5,380 nucleotides of DNA, taken from NCBI GenBank assembly GCA_963621965.1, contig CAVFGN010000062.1, positions 1-5,380 on the forward strand, given 5' to 3'. The notes below the pieces were generated by a model. That model was not told where the DNA came from, searched no databases, and saw only the letters and a list, made by a program, of their open reading frames with translations. Below are positions 1 through 4,622 of the stretch, one piece after another. Positions within the stretch are counted from its first letter, which is position 1; each line of letters opens with the position of its first letter. A program made the position numbers and the translations under genes. This DNA comes from JAEELC01 sp963621965 (GTDB lineage: Bacteria > Bacillota_I > Bacilli_A > Acholeplasmatales > Anaeroplasmataceae).

Positions 1-2
1 AG

Positions 3-470
3 AAATTAGGAGTTACTGAAAGAGCATTACCTAATTTACAAATTAAAAGTATTAGGAGAATATTCGGAAATGGTTCTGGAGATTCTTTTGCTAATACAGT
101 ATTAAACTTCTTTACTAATAAAGGTTTATCAGTAAATCAAGCTAGAGGTATTCTTGGAAATCTAATGCAAGAAAGTAGAGGTAATCATTATGCAGTTAAT
201 AGAACTAGTGGGGCAATTGGAATAGCATAGTGGCTAGGTTCTCGTAAGTAGAAATTGTATTAGAGGTATGGAAAAAATCCTTCTTTACAAGATCAGTTAA
301 ACTTTATTTGGGAAGAATTAAACACTACTGAAAAAGATGCGTTTCAGAAACTTTTAAATACAAGTACTGTCTCAGATGCAACTAGAGTATTTGCCAATCA
401 TTTTGAGAGAGCTGGTAAAGGTGAGATGAATATGAATAAACGAATACATTATGCTTATGGAAACACTTAA
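3..470 (+). CDS. Phage tail lysozyme / endolysin-type protein, C-terminal part, TAG read as Gln (partial)
   Basis: The gene enters from the left edge; 155 codons are visible before TAA. It reads through only if TAG is an amino acid: three in-frame TAG codons lie at 228-230, 249-251 and 261-263. Residues 49-90 of the visible part match the phage tail lysozyme family as I know it: GILGNLMQES, with E57 the likely catalytic glutamate, then GIAQW followed by GSR and a lysine. The Q of GIAQW is the first TAG, which fixes the codon meaning as glutamine. The family cleaves peptidoglycan, either as a tail-borne enzyme for entry or as an endolysin; the three membrane-protein genes that follow favour the lysis role, but the missing N-terminus prevents a firm choice. 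The last 14 bases overlap the next gene. Confidence 0.88.
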
Positions 471-543
471 CATTATTCTCGGTGTAGTTGGTAATTTTGC
501 AGCAATTGGTTTGGCTGTTTATTTTTTCTTTAAAAGAAAATGA
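457..543 (+). CDS. Tiny single-helix membrane protein of the lysis cassette
   Basis: A 28-residue frame begins METLNIILG, has one hydrophobic segment (about residues 4-23) and ends in a basic tail, FFFKRK, which suggests the C-terminus faces the cytoplasm. An in-frame ATG two codons upstream (451) is an alternative start. The start lies inside the end of the lysozyme gene, and the stop overlaps the next start as ATGA, so translational coupling is likely. It has no TAG codon. Bacteroides phages often carry a one-helix peptide of this kind next to the holin and the lysis enzyme; spanin-like, holin-like or pinholin-like roles are all possible and cannot be separated here. Confidence 0.6.
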   Translation: METLNIILGVVGNFAAIGLAVYFFFKRK

Positions 544-764
544 ATTGGATAAAAGAAAGTAATAGAAGAAAGCATTTATTGTATGCAATTCCTATTGGAT
601 TAGTATTTACTATATTAGCCGTATTAGGATGTGCATTCGGAATGGAATTTAAAGATAAGCAATATGGAAATAAGTTTGATTGGTTAGATATAGCTGCCAC
701 TATGATAGGTGGATTAATTGGTTAGATTATACAAGTAATTATTGTACTACTTATAATCTTATGA
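540..764 (+). CDS. Small two-helix membrane protein of the lysis cassette, one TAG codon
   Basis: The protein has 74 residues when the TAG at 723-725 is read as Gln (GGLIG-Q-IIQ) and ends at TGA. It begins MNWIKESNRRKH, followed by a hydrophobic segment (about residues 13-35), then GMEFKDKQYGN and DWLD, then a second hydrophobic segment (about residues 50-74). From memory, this pattern (IKESNR, AIP, GMEFKD, YG, DWLD, GG, GQ) matches a small uncharacterised membrane protein common beside holin and lysozyme genes in Bacteroides phages and prophages. With TAG as stop the second helix would lose about a dozen residues. ATG 540 overlaps the previous stop and the TGA overlaps the next ATG, so coupling is likely on both sides. 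The exact role is unknown. Confidence 0.8.
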
Positions 765-982
765 AAGATTTTCTAAAATAGATGATTACATCACATTCTG
801 GTATTAGTAGTAAGCGAGTTTGTGGTGTGGTAGGGTTTTTAGTTATTATATTTATTTTGATTTACTGTACTGTAAATTCTATATAGGCTCCTCAAATTGT
901 GGAGCCTTTTATATATGCAGTATGCTTATTATTAGGTATAGATTCAGTAACTGGAATTTGGAAAGGTAAAATAAATGAGTAA
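761..982 (+). CDS. Holin-like membrane protein, TAG read as Gln
   Basis: 73 residues with TAG at codon 7 (779-781) and codon 42 (884-886). The frame begins MKDFLK and carries SGISSKRVCGVVGF before a first hydrophobic segment (about residues 23-41); a second hydrophobic segment (about 48-64) leads to GIDSVTGIWKG and a short charged tail. From memory, this layout matches holin-like proteins of Bacteroides phages (SKR.CG in front of helix 1, a GxDSVTGIWK ending). A holin opens the inner membrane so that the lysozyme reaches the peptidoglycan. In the standard code only six residues would be made, so the host cannot produce the protein before the amber suppressor is present. The start overlaps the previous TGA; the stop lies inside the next gene's start. 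Confidence 0.82.
880..915 (+). other. Terminator-like hairpin inside the holin-like gene, starting at its second amber codon
   Basis: GGCTCC (886-891) pairs with GGAGCC (901-906) over a 9-base loop and is followed by TTTT. The stem can continue as TATATA (880-885) with TATATA (910-915) across a TTT bulge. The TAG codon 884-886 forms the base of the stem. It has the shape of an intrinsic terminator with a short U-run but lies within the recoded reading frame. It may be an attenuator or only a by-product of the coding sequence. Confidence 0.45.
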
Positions 983-1775
983 AGACTAGAAAGAAGTATA
1001 GGATAATACTAGAGTTGTTAAACTTTAGTTTTTACCTTTTCATCTTACTAAAGAATAGCTGGATAAAATTAAATAGAGACAATTATAGGAAGCTGTCAGA
1101 AAGAATCAAGCAGTAATCTATGATGCAGATAGGGCTAAATACTACTAGAATATGTAGAATTTCTACAATAATAACTTCTTTGGATATGGAGTATTTGGAC
1201 ATCAAACTCATTATGATCCTTCTAAAGAAGAGGACTAGTAGAAGATATAGTCCAATTTTAATTATGCTAAAGATAATATAAAGAATGCGGGAACTTCTCT
1301 TATAACGGCAGGACCAGTAAGTTTCTTTAAAGGAGTTTTACCTACTGTTACTAGGAGAGCTACAATAGGCAAATTATCTGCTTTAATTCCTTATAAAATA
1401 GGATAGGGTGCTGAAGCCCTTGTAATAAGAAACTCTCTTCCTCTAAAGTTTGTAGGATATGTAAAGAATGGAACTAAAAGATTTCCAACTTTTATTTAGA
1501 AGAAGGTAAAAGTTCTTAGTAAGAAAACTTTTCCGAAATATATTAAGAAACTAGACAAAGCTATGTAGAAGAAAGGCTTTAGAAAAGTTAATGATCCTAA
1601 TGTGCAATATAGAGCATATACTAACGGTAACATAGTAATTGATGATGTATCTCCCGGAAATGTTGGATTAACTTTCTTTGGTAAACCCAAACTATTAGAT
1701 TTTAATCTTCAAACTGTTCCAAATTGGATAGAACAAGGATTTACTCTTAAAAATGGAGGTAAGTTAAAATATTAA
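975..1775 (+). CDS. Late-gene protein with 14 TAG codons, C-terminal DVSPGNVG...LLDF motif
   Basis: 266 residues only when TAG is Gln; I count 14 TAG against 6 CAA, so most glutamines are amber codons, the heaviest recoding in the window. It begins MSKDQKEVQDN and is charged and Gln-rich through about residue 100, with FYNNNFFGYG and FGHQTHYDPSKEED. Residues about 105-205 are basic with hydrophobic stretches (TSLITAGPVSFFKGVLP). The C-terminus has GNIVIDDVSPGNVGLTFFG followed by PKLLDFNLQTVP. I recall similar DVSPGNVG...IDF endings in structural-region proteins of Bacteroides phages, without a known function. The motif also recalls the catalytic loop plus metal-binding DF of kinase-like folds, but no N-lobe is visible. 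The start overlaps the holin-like gene by 8 bases. A virion or virion-assembly role is the likeliest guess. Confidence 0.85.
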
Positions 1776-1797
1776 TAGTTTTTAACAATATTCTATT

Positions 1798-1827
1798 TTT
1801 GACTTTTAAAATGGAAATATATATTTG
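1798..1827 (+). promoter_or_regulatory. Bacteroides-type promoter for the tRNA operon
   Basis: TTTG at 1798-1801, an 18-base gap, then TATATTTG at 1820-1827, which fits the Bacteroidetes primary sigma consensus TTTG / TAnnTTTG with nearly standard spacing. Transcription would begin about seven bases past the -7 box, leaving a leader of roughly 20 bases, A-rich (AAAAAAGAAAAAAATAAAT), before the ATG at 1856. It separates the recoded late genes from the TAG-free genes and would drive the suppressor tRNA with host polymerase. Confidence 0.7.
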
Positions 1828-1855
1828 CTATGTAATAAAAAAGAAAAAAATAAAT

Positions 1856-2263
1856 ATGAATGAATTGGATACAGTACTTAAATTATTAACTAATTTAATT
1901 CCTGATGGAACTAAACAAGAATTGGAAATAGATGGAGTAAAATATAAGTTTAGTAAAGATGGAGGTGATATTAAAATAGAATTGAACGAATCATTTGATG
2001 ATACTTCTACTAAAGAGGTAGTTACCGAATACAAAGAAAACATAAAAAAACTTGATGATGATCTATTTGTAGAAGTTACAGAAGAACTTTCTAGCAAATT
2101 AAATTTAAAGGAGTTTAATGAATTGTTAGATCTCGAGAGTTTTAATGAAGAGCAAGCAAATAAAGTAGAAGAAATGATTGATGTTTCTTCTGATATTATT
2201 TGTTTACATTTGCAACATAAAATTCAAGATATGGTTGAACTTTATGAATTTTTTACTCTTTAA
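1856..2263 (+). CDS. Acidic small protein of unknown function
   Basis: 135 residues starting MNELDTVLKLL. An in-frame ATG further upstream (1811) is rejected because it lies between the promoter boxes, and the A-rich stretch just before 1856 is the usual Bacteroidetes initiation context. The protein is strongly acidic. Residues about 20-45 look like beta strands (ELEIDGVKYKF, GGDIKIELN); the rest is predicted helical (EYKENIKKLDDDLF, LKEFNELLDL, NEEQANKVEEMI), ending MVELYEFFTL. There are no cysteine pairs, signal peptide or membrane segment. No TAG codon occurs, so the host reads it normally. It is first in a transcript with the suppressor tRNA. I do not recognise the family. Confidence 0.8.
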   Translation: MNELDTVLKLLTNLIPDGTKQELEIDGVKYKFSKDGGDIKIELNESFDDTSTKEVVTEYKENIKKLDDDLFVEVTEELSSKLNLKEFNELLDLESFNEEQANKVEEMIDVSSDIICLHLQHKIQDMVELYEFFTL

Positions 2264-2268
2264 GGTTA

Positions 2269-2317
2269 ATTACTCCTTTTAAAAAGTAATAATTAGAAAG
2301 GATTAATCCTTTCTAAT
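2269..2317 (+). repeat. Two hairpins between the acidic-protein gene and the tRNA
   Basis: ATTACT (2269-2274) pairs with AGTAAT (2285-2290) around a TTTTAAAA core. A perfect 26-base palindrome follows at 2292-2317 (arm ATTAGAAAGGATT, then its complement), ending two bases before the tRNA. Neither has a proper U-run after it, so complete termination is doubtful; mRNA 3' protection, partial termination or presentation of the tRNA 5' end for RNase P are alternatives. The palindrome could also be an operator. Confidence 0.5.
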
Positions 2318-2319
2318 CT

Positions 2320-2395
2320 TGGGGTGTAGTCGAGCGGCTTCAGACTGGAGACTCTAAATCTCTGCATTACACGGGTTCGAATCCTGTCGCCCCAA
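2320..2395 (+). tRNA. Amber suppressor tRNA (anticodon CUA), probably charged with Gln
   Basis: Cloverleaf read by hand. The acceptor stem TGGGGTG (2320-2326) pairs with CGCCCCA (2388-2394), with discriminator A2395. The D stem GTC/GAC (2329-2331, 2343-2345) has GG in its loop. The anticodon stem GGAGA/TCTCT (2347-2351, 2359-2363) has loop CTCTAAA, anticodon CTA at 2354-2356, with T33 and A37 in place. The T stem ACGGG/CCTGT has loop TTCGAAT (2371-2387). The variable region is seven bases, slightly long. CCA is not encoded. The weak U1-A72 pair followed by G2-C71 and G3-C70 is typical of tRNA-Gln, in line with the Gln meaning of TAG in GIAQW; the discriminator A differs from the G of E. coli tRNA-Gln. 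It decodes UAG in the late genes at 1-1775. Confidence 0.95.
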
Positions 2396-2397
2396 CT

Positions 2398-2673
2398 ATG
2401 AAATTTAAATATAATGGAAGGATTTATAATCCTGTTAATACCGAAAAGAAATTAAAGAAGATGGGAATTACTATGGATGACATAGAGATAATAAAAGAGG
2501 ATTCTGTTAAAGAACCCCCTCCCATCTCAGATGTAAAATTGTTTTATTATTATAATCCAGTTACAGGTTATAGTATTACATCAATTTATGATAATGTAAA
2601 TGAAAATGGATATGAAAGAATTGACAAAGGACAGCTTAATCAAATTATTAAGTGCAGGCAGATTTCCAAATGA
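2398..2673 (+). CDS. Small protein of unknown function directly after the tRNA
   Basis: 91 residues starting MKFKYNGRIYNP, with KKLKKMGITMDDIEII in the first third, a proline stretch (EPPPISD), and an aromatic run LFYYYNPVTGYSI. I recall similarly built small proteins (KFKYNG, KKLKKMGIT.DDIE) in crAss-like genomes but no function. The ATG lies only two bases after the tRNA discriminator, so there is no room for a leader: either the ribosome binds within unprocessed tRNA sequence, or 3' processing of the tRNA leaves a nearly leaderless mRNA. The alternative start at the Met of KKMGIT would lose the well-formed N-terminus. It ends at TGA and overlaps the next frame by 74 bases. Confidence 0.68.
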   Translation: MKFKYNGRIYNPVNTEKKLKKMGITMDDIEIIKEDSVKEPPPISDVKLFYYYNPVTGYSITSIYDNVNENGYERIDKGQLNQIIKCRQISK

Positions 2674-2884
2674 AAAAAATAGAATTTGGACTATGTGCCA
2701 AGTAGCATTAAAGTTATGCTTACAATGTGTGAAAGAAGCTGAAAATAGCAATTTAACAGATGAACAGTTTTATCTTGCTTGGGAAAATGCTCTTAATAAA
2801 GTGAGTTGCAAAGACCATACAAGACAAGATAATGAAATTATAGAAGACTTTAAACAATTTAATACTGACTCTGGAGTTGAATAA
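2600..2884 (+). CDS. Small helical protein, overlapping the previous gene; start uncertain
   Basis: Up to 94 residues. Candidate ATGs are at 2600, 2606, 2612 and 2693. The sequence ELTKDSLIKLLSAGRFPNEK upstream of 2693 looks coding, which favours a start at 2612 or earlier and a long overlap with the preceding gene; a start at 2693 would give a 63-residue protein just after that gene's stop. The protein is mostly helical, with cysteines at the positions MCQ, LCLQC and SCK, and an acidic C-terminus (EIIEDFKQFNTDSGVE). The last codons lie within the terminator hairpin. There is no TAG codon. The family is not recognised. A frameshift that once joined it to the preceding frame is possible. Confidence 0.62.
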   Translation: MKMDMKELTKDSLIKLLSAGRFPNEKNRIWTMCQVALKLCLQCVKEAENSNLTDEQFYLAWENALNKVSCKDHTRQDNEIIEDFKQFNTDSGVE

Positions 2885-2903
2885 CTCTGAGCCAGTATTT
2901 TTT
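2861..2903 (+). terminator. Intrinsic terminator of the tRNA operon, between convergent genes
   Basis: AATACTG...CAGTATT and the inner GAGTT-GAAT-AACTC form one long hairpin (arms about 2861-2878 and 2883-2899) with small mismatches, followed by a T-run to 2903. It overlaps the stop codon of the upstream gene. The minus-strand gene ends at 2902, so the hairpin may also stop transcription coming from the right, though its U-tract on that strand is poor. Confidence 0.85.
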
Positions 2904-3585
2904 ATAATATATATTCTTTACATTTTCTATTTTCTTTTAAAGCTTGATTCTCTAATTTTAATTGTTCTATTTCTTTTTTAAGTAAAGCAATATCATTTGT
3001 ATTCTTTTCAATCTTTTCATCTTGTTCTTTAAATTTCCAAATGAATAATTGATCAAGCTCTCTTAGTTGAAATCGTTTAGTTAATTCAGAGGCTCCTTGT
3101 AAAAATCCTTTTCTTTCTAAGGAGTGATTACATTTACTAATAGTAGTTTCTGGCATTTTAATTAAAGAAGATAATTCTTTATTTGTGTATTCTATTTTAC
3201 CTTCATTTTCATCTTTAAACATGTATTGCTGGGAAGCTACTATATATGATTTTTCAGTAAAAGATAATTCTGGTTTATCTAAAAATTCGTAACTAAAGGG
3301 TTCAAATTGTTTTTTATTATTAAATGTGTATATTAATTTACGCCCCTCCCTTCTAGTTTGTAAATAGTTTTCTTTTACAAGATTGTCTACACATTTCTTG
3401 ATAGTCTTGGCCGCTGCTCCAGTATCTTTTGTAATTGTTGCATAACTAGGAAACGCTTCTAATGTAGATTTATTCATATATCTTCTAATTGCTATATAAA
3501 TCAATTTATCTTTCGGATCCAAATCTGGTTGAATCTCTTCATTAGAAGGATGTGGGTAAATTACGTATTGTTTATTATTTTCCAT
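2902..3585 (-). CDS. Double winged-helix DNA-binding protein, probable replication initiator
   Basis: 227 residues. Two helix-turn-helix / winged-helix units are visible. The first spans about residues 24-88, with FPSYATITKDTGAAAKTIKK as the HTH and NYLQTRREGRKLIYTF as the wing. The second spans about 108-166, with YTNKELSSLIKMPETTISK as the HTH and RKGFLQGAS following. Residues about 186-219 form a coiled coil (KIEKNTNDIALLKKEIEQLK, then LENQALKENR), suggesting dimers. Tandem winged helices are the layout of iteron-binding plasmid initiators (Rep_3/RepA type), and HTH_36-type proteins of phage replication look similar. Directly upstream of its start lie iterons, so it probably binds them to begin or control replication; a transcription regulator is the alternative. 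It is the only gene on this strand. I found no good promoter match. It has no TAG codon and ends in TAA. Confidence 0.82.
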   Translation of the reverse strand: MENNKQYVIYPHPSNEEIQPDLDPKDKLIYIAIRRYMNKSTLEAFPSYATITKDTGAAAKTIKKCVDNLVKENYLQTRREGRKLIYTFNNKKQFEPFSYEFLDKPELSFTEKSYIVASQQYMFKDENEGKIEYTNKELSSLIKMPETTISKCNHSLERKGFLQGASELTKRFQLRELDQLFIWKFKEQDEKIEKNTNDIALLKKEIEQLKLENQALKENRKCKEYIL

Positions 3586-3619
3586 ATTTAGTATATTTTA
3601 ATTATGGTATAAATATAGT

Positions 3620-3633
3620 AATAATCTTGGTAA
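3620..3633 (-). promoter_or_regulatory. Inverted half-iteron upstream of the winged-helix gene
   Basis: Read on the minus strand, TTACCAAGATTATT matches the TTACCAAG / CTACCAAGATGATG part of the iterons at 3665-3742 but in the opposite direction, 35 bases before the minus-strand start codon and next to a weak -7-like TATATTTA (3610-3617). In iteron plasmids the initiator represses its own promoter through inverted copies of the iteron half-site, and this would fit. Only about eight bases match strictly. Confidence 0.4.
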
Positions 3634-3664
3634 ATACTATATAAAATTATGTTAAAATTTGTTA

Positions 3665-3742
3665 ATGCACCAGCTACCAAGATGATGCACCAAATGCCAA
3701 AGTCGATGCACCAGTTACCAAGGTTGATGCACCAGCTACCAA
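3665..3742 (+). repeat. Four iterons, consensus ATGCACCAGCTACCAA
   Basis: Direct repeats at 3665-3680, 3685-3700, 3706-3721 and 3727-3742, spaced 20, 21 and 21 bases, that is about two helical turns, so one face of the DNA would be occupied. Copies 1 and 4 are identical; copy 3 has GTT for GCT; copy 2 has AATG for GCTA. They are richer in GC than the surroundings and lie 80 bases upstream of the gene for a double winged-helix protein. This is the typical appearance of an iteron origin, or of a multi-site operator. Confidence 0.85.
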
Positions 3743-3746
3743 CTAA

Positions 3747-3778
3747 CTATACTTACTATACTTACATAACTATACTTA
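3747..3778 (+). repeat. Three CTATACTTA repeats next to the iterons
   Basis: CTATACTTA occurs at 3747-3755 and 3756-3764 in tandem and at 3770-3778 after a five-base gap. The first begins four bases after the last iteron. They may be a second set of protein sites or part of the unwinding region of an origin. Confidence 0.7.
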
Positions 3779-3932
3779 AAAGGAAATTTCTGATTAAAAT
3801 TTTACCTTTTTTGCTCTCGAAAATCCAATTTTAAAAATTTATGAAAGTTATATGAGAGGGAGTACACACACCTCAAAGTCCCCCCTACACTTTTGATATA
3901 AAACATTTTCAAACATAAAACATTTTTAGATT
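3779..3932 (+). promoter_or_regulatory. AT-rich leader with 12-bp direct repeats before the 130-residue gene
   Basis: No gene is seen. 3790-3860 is very AT-rich and could be an unwinding element beside the iterons. GAGAGGG at 3854-3860 lies before a C-run (about 3880-3885) with which it can partly pair. ATAAAACATTTT occurs twice, at 3898-3909 and 3915-3926, just before the ATG at 3933. A TTTG at 3892-3895 could be a -33 element, but no TAnnTTTG lies at the right distance, so the promoter of the next gene is not identified. The second repeat ends six bases before the start codon and may be part of the initiation region. Confidence 0.4.
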
Positions 3933-4325
3933 ATGGAGAATTTAGCAGAAAACATTCTTAACGCCATTGTGGTGGCTCGTGACAATGATGCGGTGCGTAA
4001 TATGCCAGTATTTGCTGGTGACGTGTATCACATTCACGTTCCAGCAACCGAGGACGAAGCCCGTGCCGTTGTGCAAGAGCAGAACGGTGGTTGGGATGGA
4101 GTCCCGACCGAGGAAGGCATGGTTCTTTCCGTTACTGCGTTAACTCGCGGTGGAAACGGACTCAACTTGCAAGGGGCAACCCGTCAAGCCCGTTTGGGTG
4201 AGATACTTGCACATGGCAATGATGGACACGTTGCTTTGCGTGTAACACGAGTTAACCAACGTATGGCATTTTCCGATGAAGGTCAAGCACAAGCAAGAAA
4301 TTATTATTTCTTTGCATACGCTTAA
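3933..4325 (+). CDS. 130-residue protein with host-like codon use, function unknown
   Basis: The gene begins MENLAENILNAIVVARDND and ends NYYFFAYA. It has about equal helix and strand tendency, with VYHIHVPATEDEARAVVQEQ, then GGWDGVPTEEG, VLSVTALTRGG and a second half rich in Arg and Gln. No cysteine, signal peptide or membrane segment is seen. The base and codon use differ sharply from the left half of the window: arginine is mostly CGT, with many GTT, GGT, GCC and GAC codons. Such a pattern marks either very high expression in a Bacteroidetes host or recent transfer. It stands alone with a strong terminator after it, so it is probably a single-gene transcript. There is no TAG codon. The clean composition and good reading frame make the gene certain, but I do not recognise the family. 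Confidence 0.85.
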   Translation: MENLAENILNAIVVARDNDAVRNMPVFAGDVYHIHVPATEDEARAVVQEQNGGWDGVPTEEGMVLSVTALTRGGNGLNLQGATRQARLGEILAHGNDGHVALRVTRVNQRMAFSDEGQAQARNYYFFAYA

Positions 4326-4331
4326 TCCATT

Positions 4332-4368
4332 AAAATCTAATTGGGGCTTATGCCCCTTTTAGATTTTT
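4332..4368 (+). terminator. Strong intrinsic terminator
   Basis: GGGGC (4343-4347) and GCCCC (4352-4356) enclose a TTAT loop. The stem is extended by AAAATCTAA (4332-4340) with TTAGATTTT (4359-4367) across matching TT bulges, and T-runs follow both parts. The outer arm starts with AAAA, so the hairpin may work in both directions. It closes the gene ending at 4325. Confidence 0.92.
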
Positions 4369-4375
4369 GGTGTAA

Positions 4376-4549
4376 ATGTTGTACAAGACCATCAAAGGTA
4401 GACTTTCTTCAACCTATATCATCGATGATGATGGTAAATTTTATGGTTTGAGGAAAAGTTATTTTGGGTGTAAAGGTGATGGCTTCTTTATGATAACTCC
4501 GAATGGTTATAATTGGAATATTATCAAAGCAATGTTCCTGAAGGAGTGA
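4376..4549 (+). CDS. 57-residue protein of unknown function
   Basis: The frame starts MLYKTIKGRLSSTYIIDDDG and ends NIIKAMFLKE at TGA. It looks like a small folded beta-alpha protein: KFYGLRKSYFG, GDGFFMITPNGYNW. The codons are of mixed composition (ACC, ATC, GGT) like the gene before it. The ATG lies just seven bases after the terminator's T-run, so it must have a promoter inside the terminator region or live on readthrough; a low dose relative to the preceding gene would follow. No family is recognised. An opposite-strand frame over the same bases has lower coding quality. Confidence 0.65.
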   Translation: MLYKTIKGRLSSTYIIDDDGKFYGLRKSYFGCKGDGFFMITPNGYNWNIIKAMFLKE

Positions 4550-4600
4550 AAAAGAGAGGCCACACCTCCATCCACCTAAAAACCCAAAATCCAAAAGTTT

Positions 4601-4622
4601 AAAAAAACTCCCATTATTGGGA
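4601..4622 (-). terminator. Minus-strand terminator-like hairpin
   Basis: TCCCA-TTAT-TGGGA (4609-4622). On the minus strand it is followed by G and seven T (4601-4607), a good intrinsic terminator shape for a transcript coming from the right. No minus-strand gene is visible to its right, so either an antisense or non-coding transcript ends here or the match is accidental. On the plus strand no U-run follows. Confidence 0.45.

Noticed and set aside
382..588. Minus-strand frame of 68 residues
   Set aside because: It lies opposite the lysozyme end and the membrane-protein genes, which have clear family features; composition typical of a shadow.
540..725. Membrane protein ending at the TAG at 723
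   Set aside because: The frame continues as hydrophobic sequence to TGA at 762-764, which overlaps the next ATG, and TAG is Gln in neighbouring genes.
1496..1690. Minus-strand frame of 64 residues
   Set aside because: Opposite the TAG-recoded 266-residue gene, whose frame is continuous and makes a plausible protein.
1811..1855. Upstream ATG extending the acidic-protein gene
   Set aside because: It falls between the -33 and -7 boxes of the promoter, so it would not be in the transcript.
1828..2097. Minus-strand frame of 89 residues rich in Ser and Phe
   Set aside because: Antisense of the acidic-protein gene; Ser/Phe richness is just the complement of Asp/Glu/Lys codons.
3665..3742. CRISPR array
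   Set aside because: The repeats are 16 bases with only 4-6 bases between them, so there are no spacers; they are iterons.
3649..3834. Plus-strand frame with repeated MHQLP-type units
   Set aside because: The peptide repeat is the translation of the DNA iterons; the first spacing (20) breaks the frame and the remainder is low-complexity AT sequence.
4409..4594. Minus-strand frame of 61 residues
   Set aside because: The plus-strand frame 4376-4549 has better codon quality and composition; the minus frame is read as its shadow.
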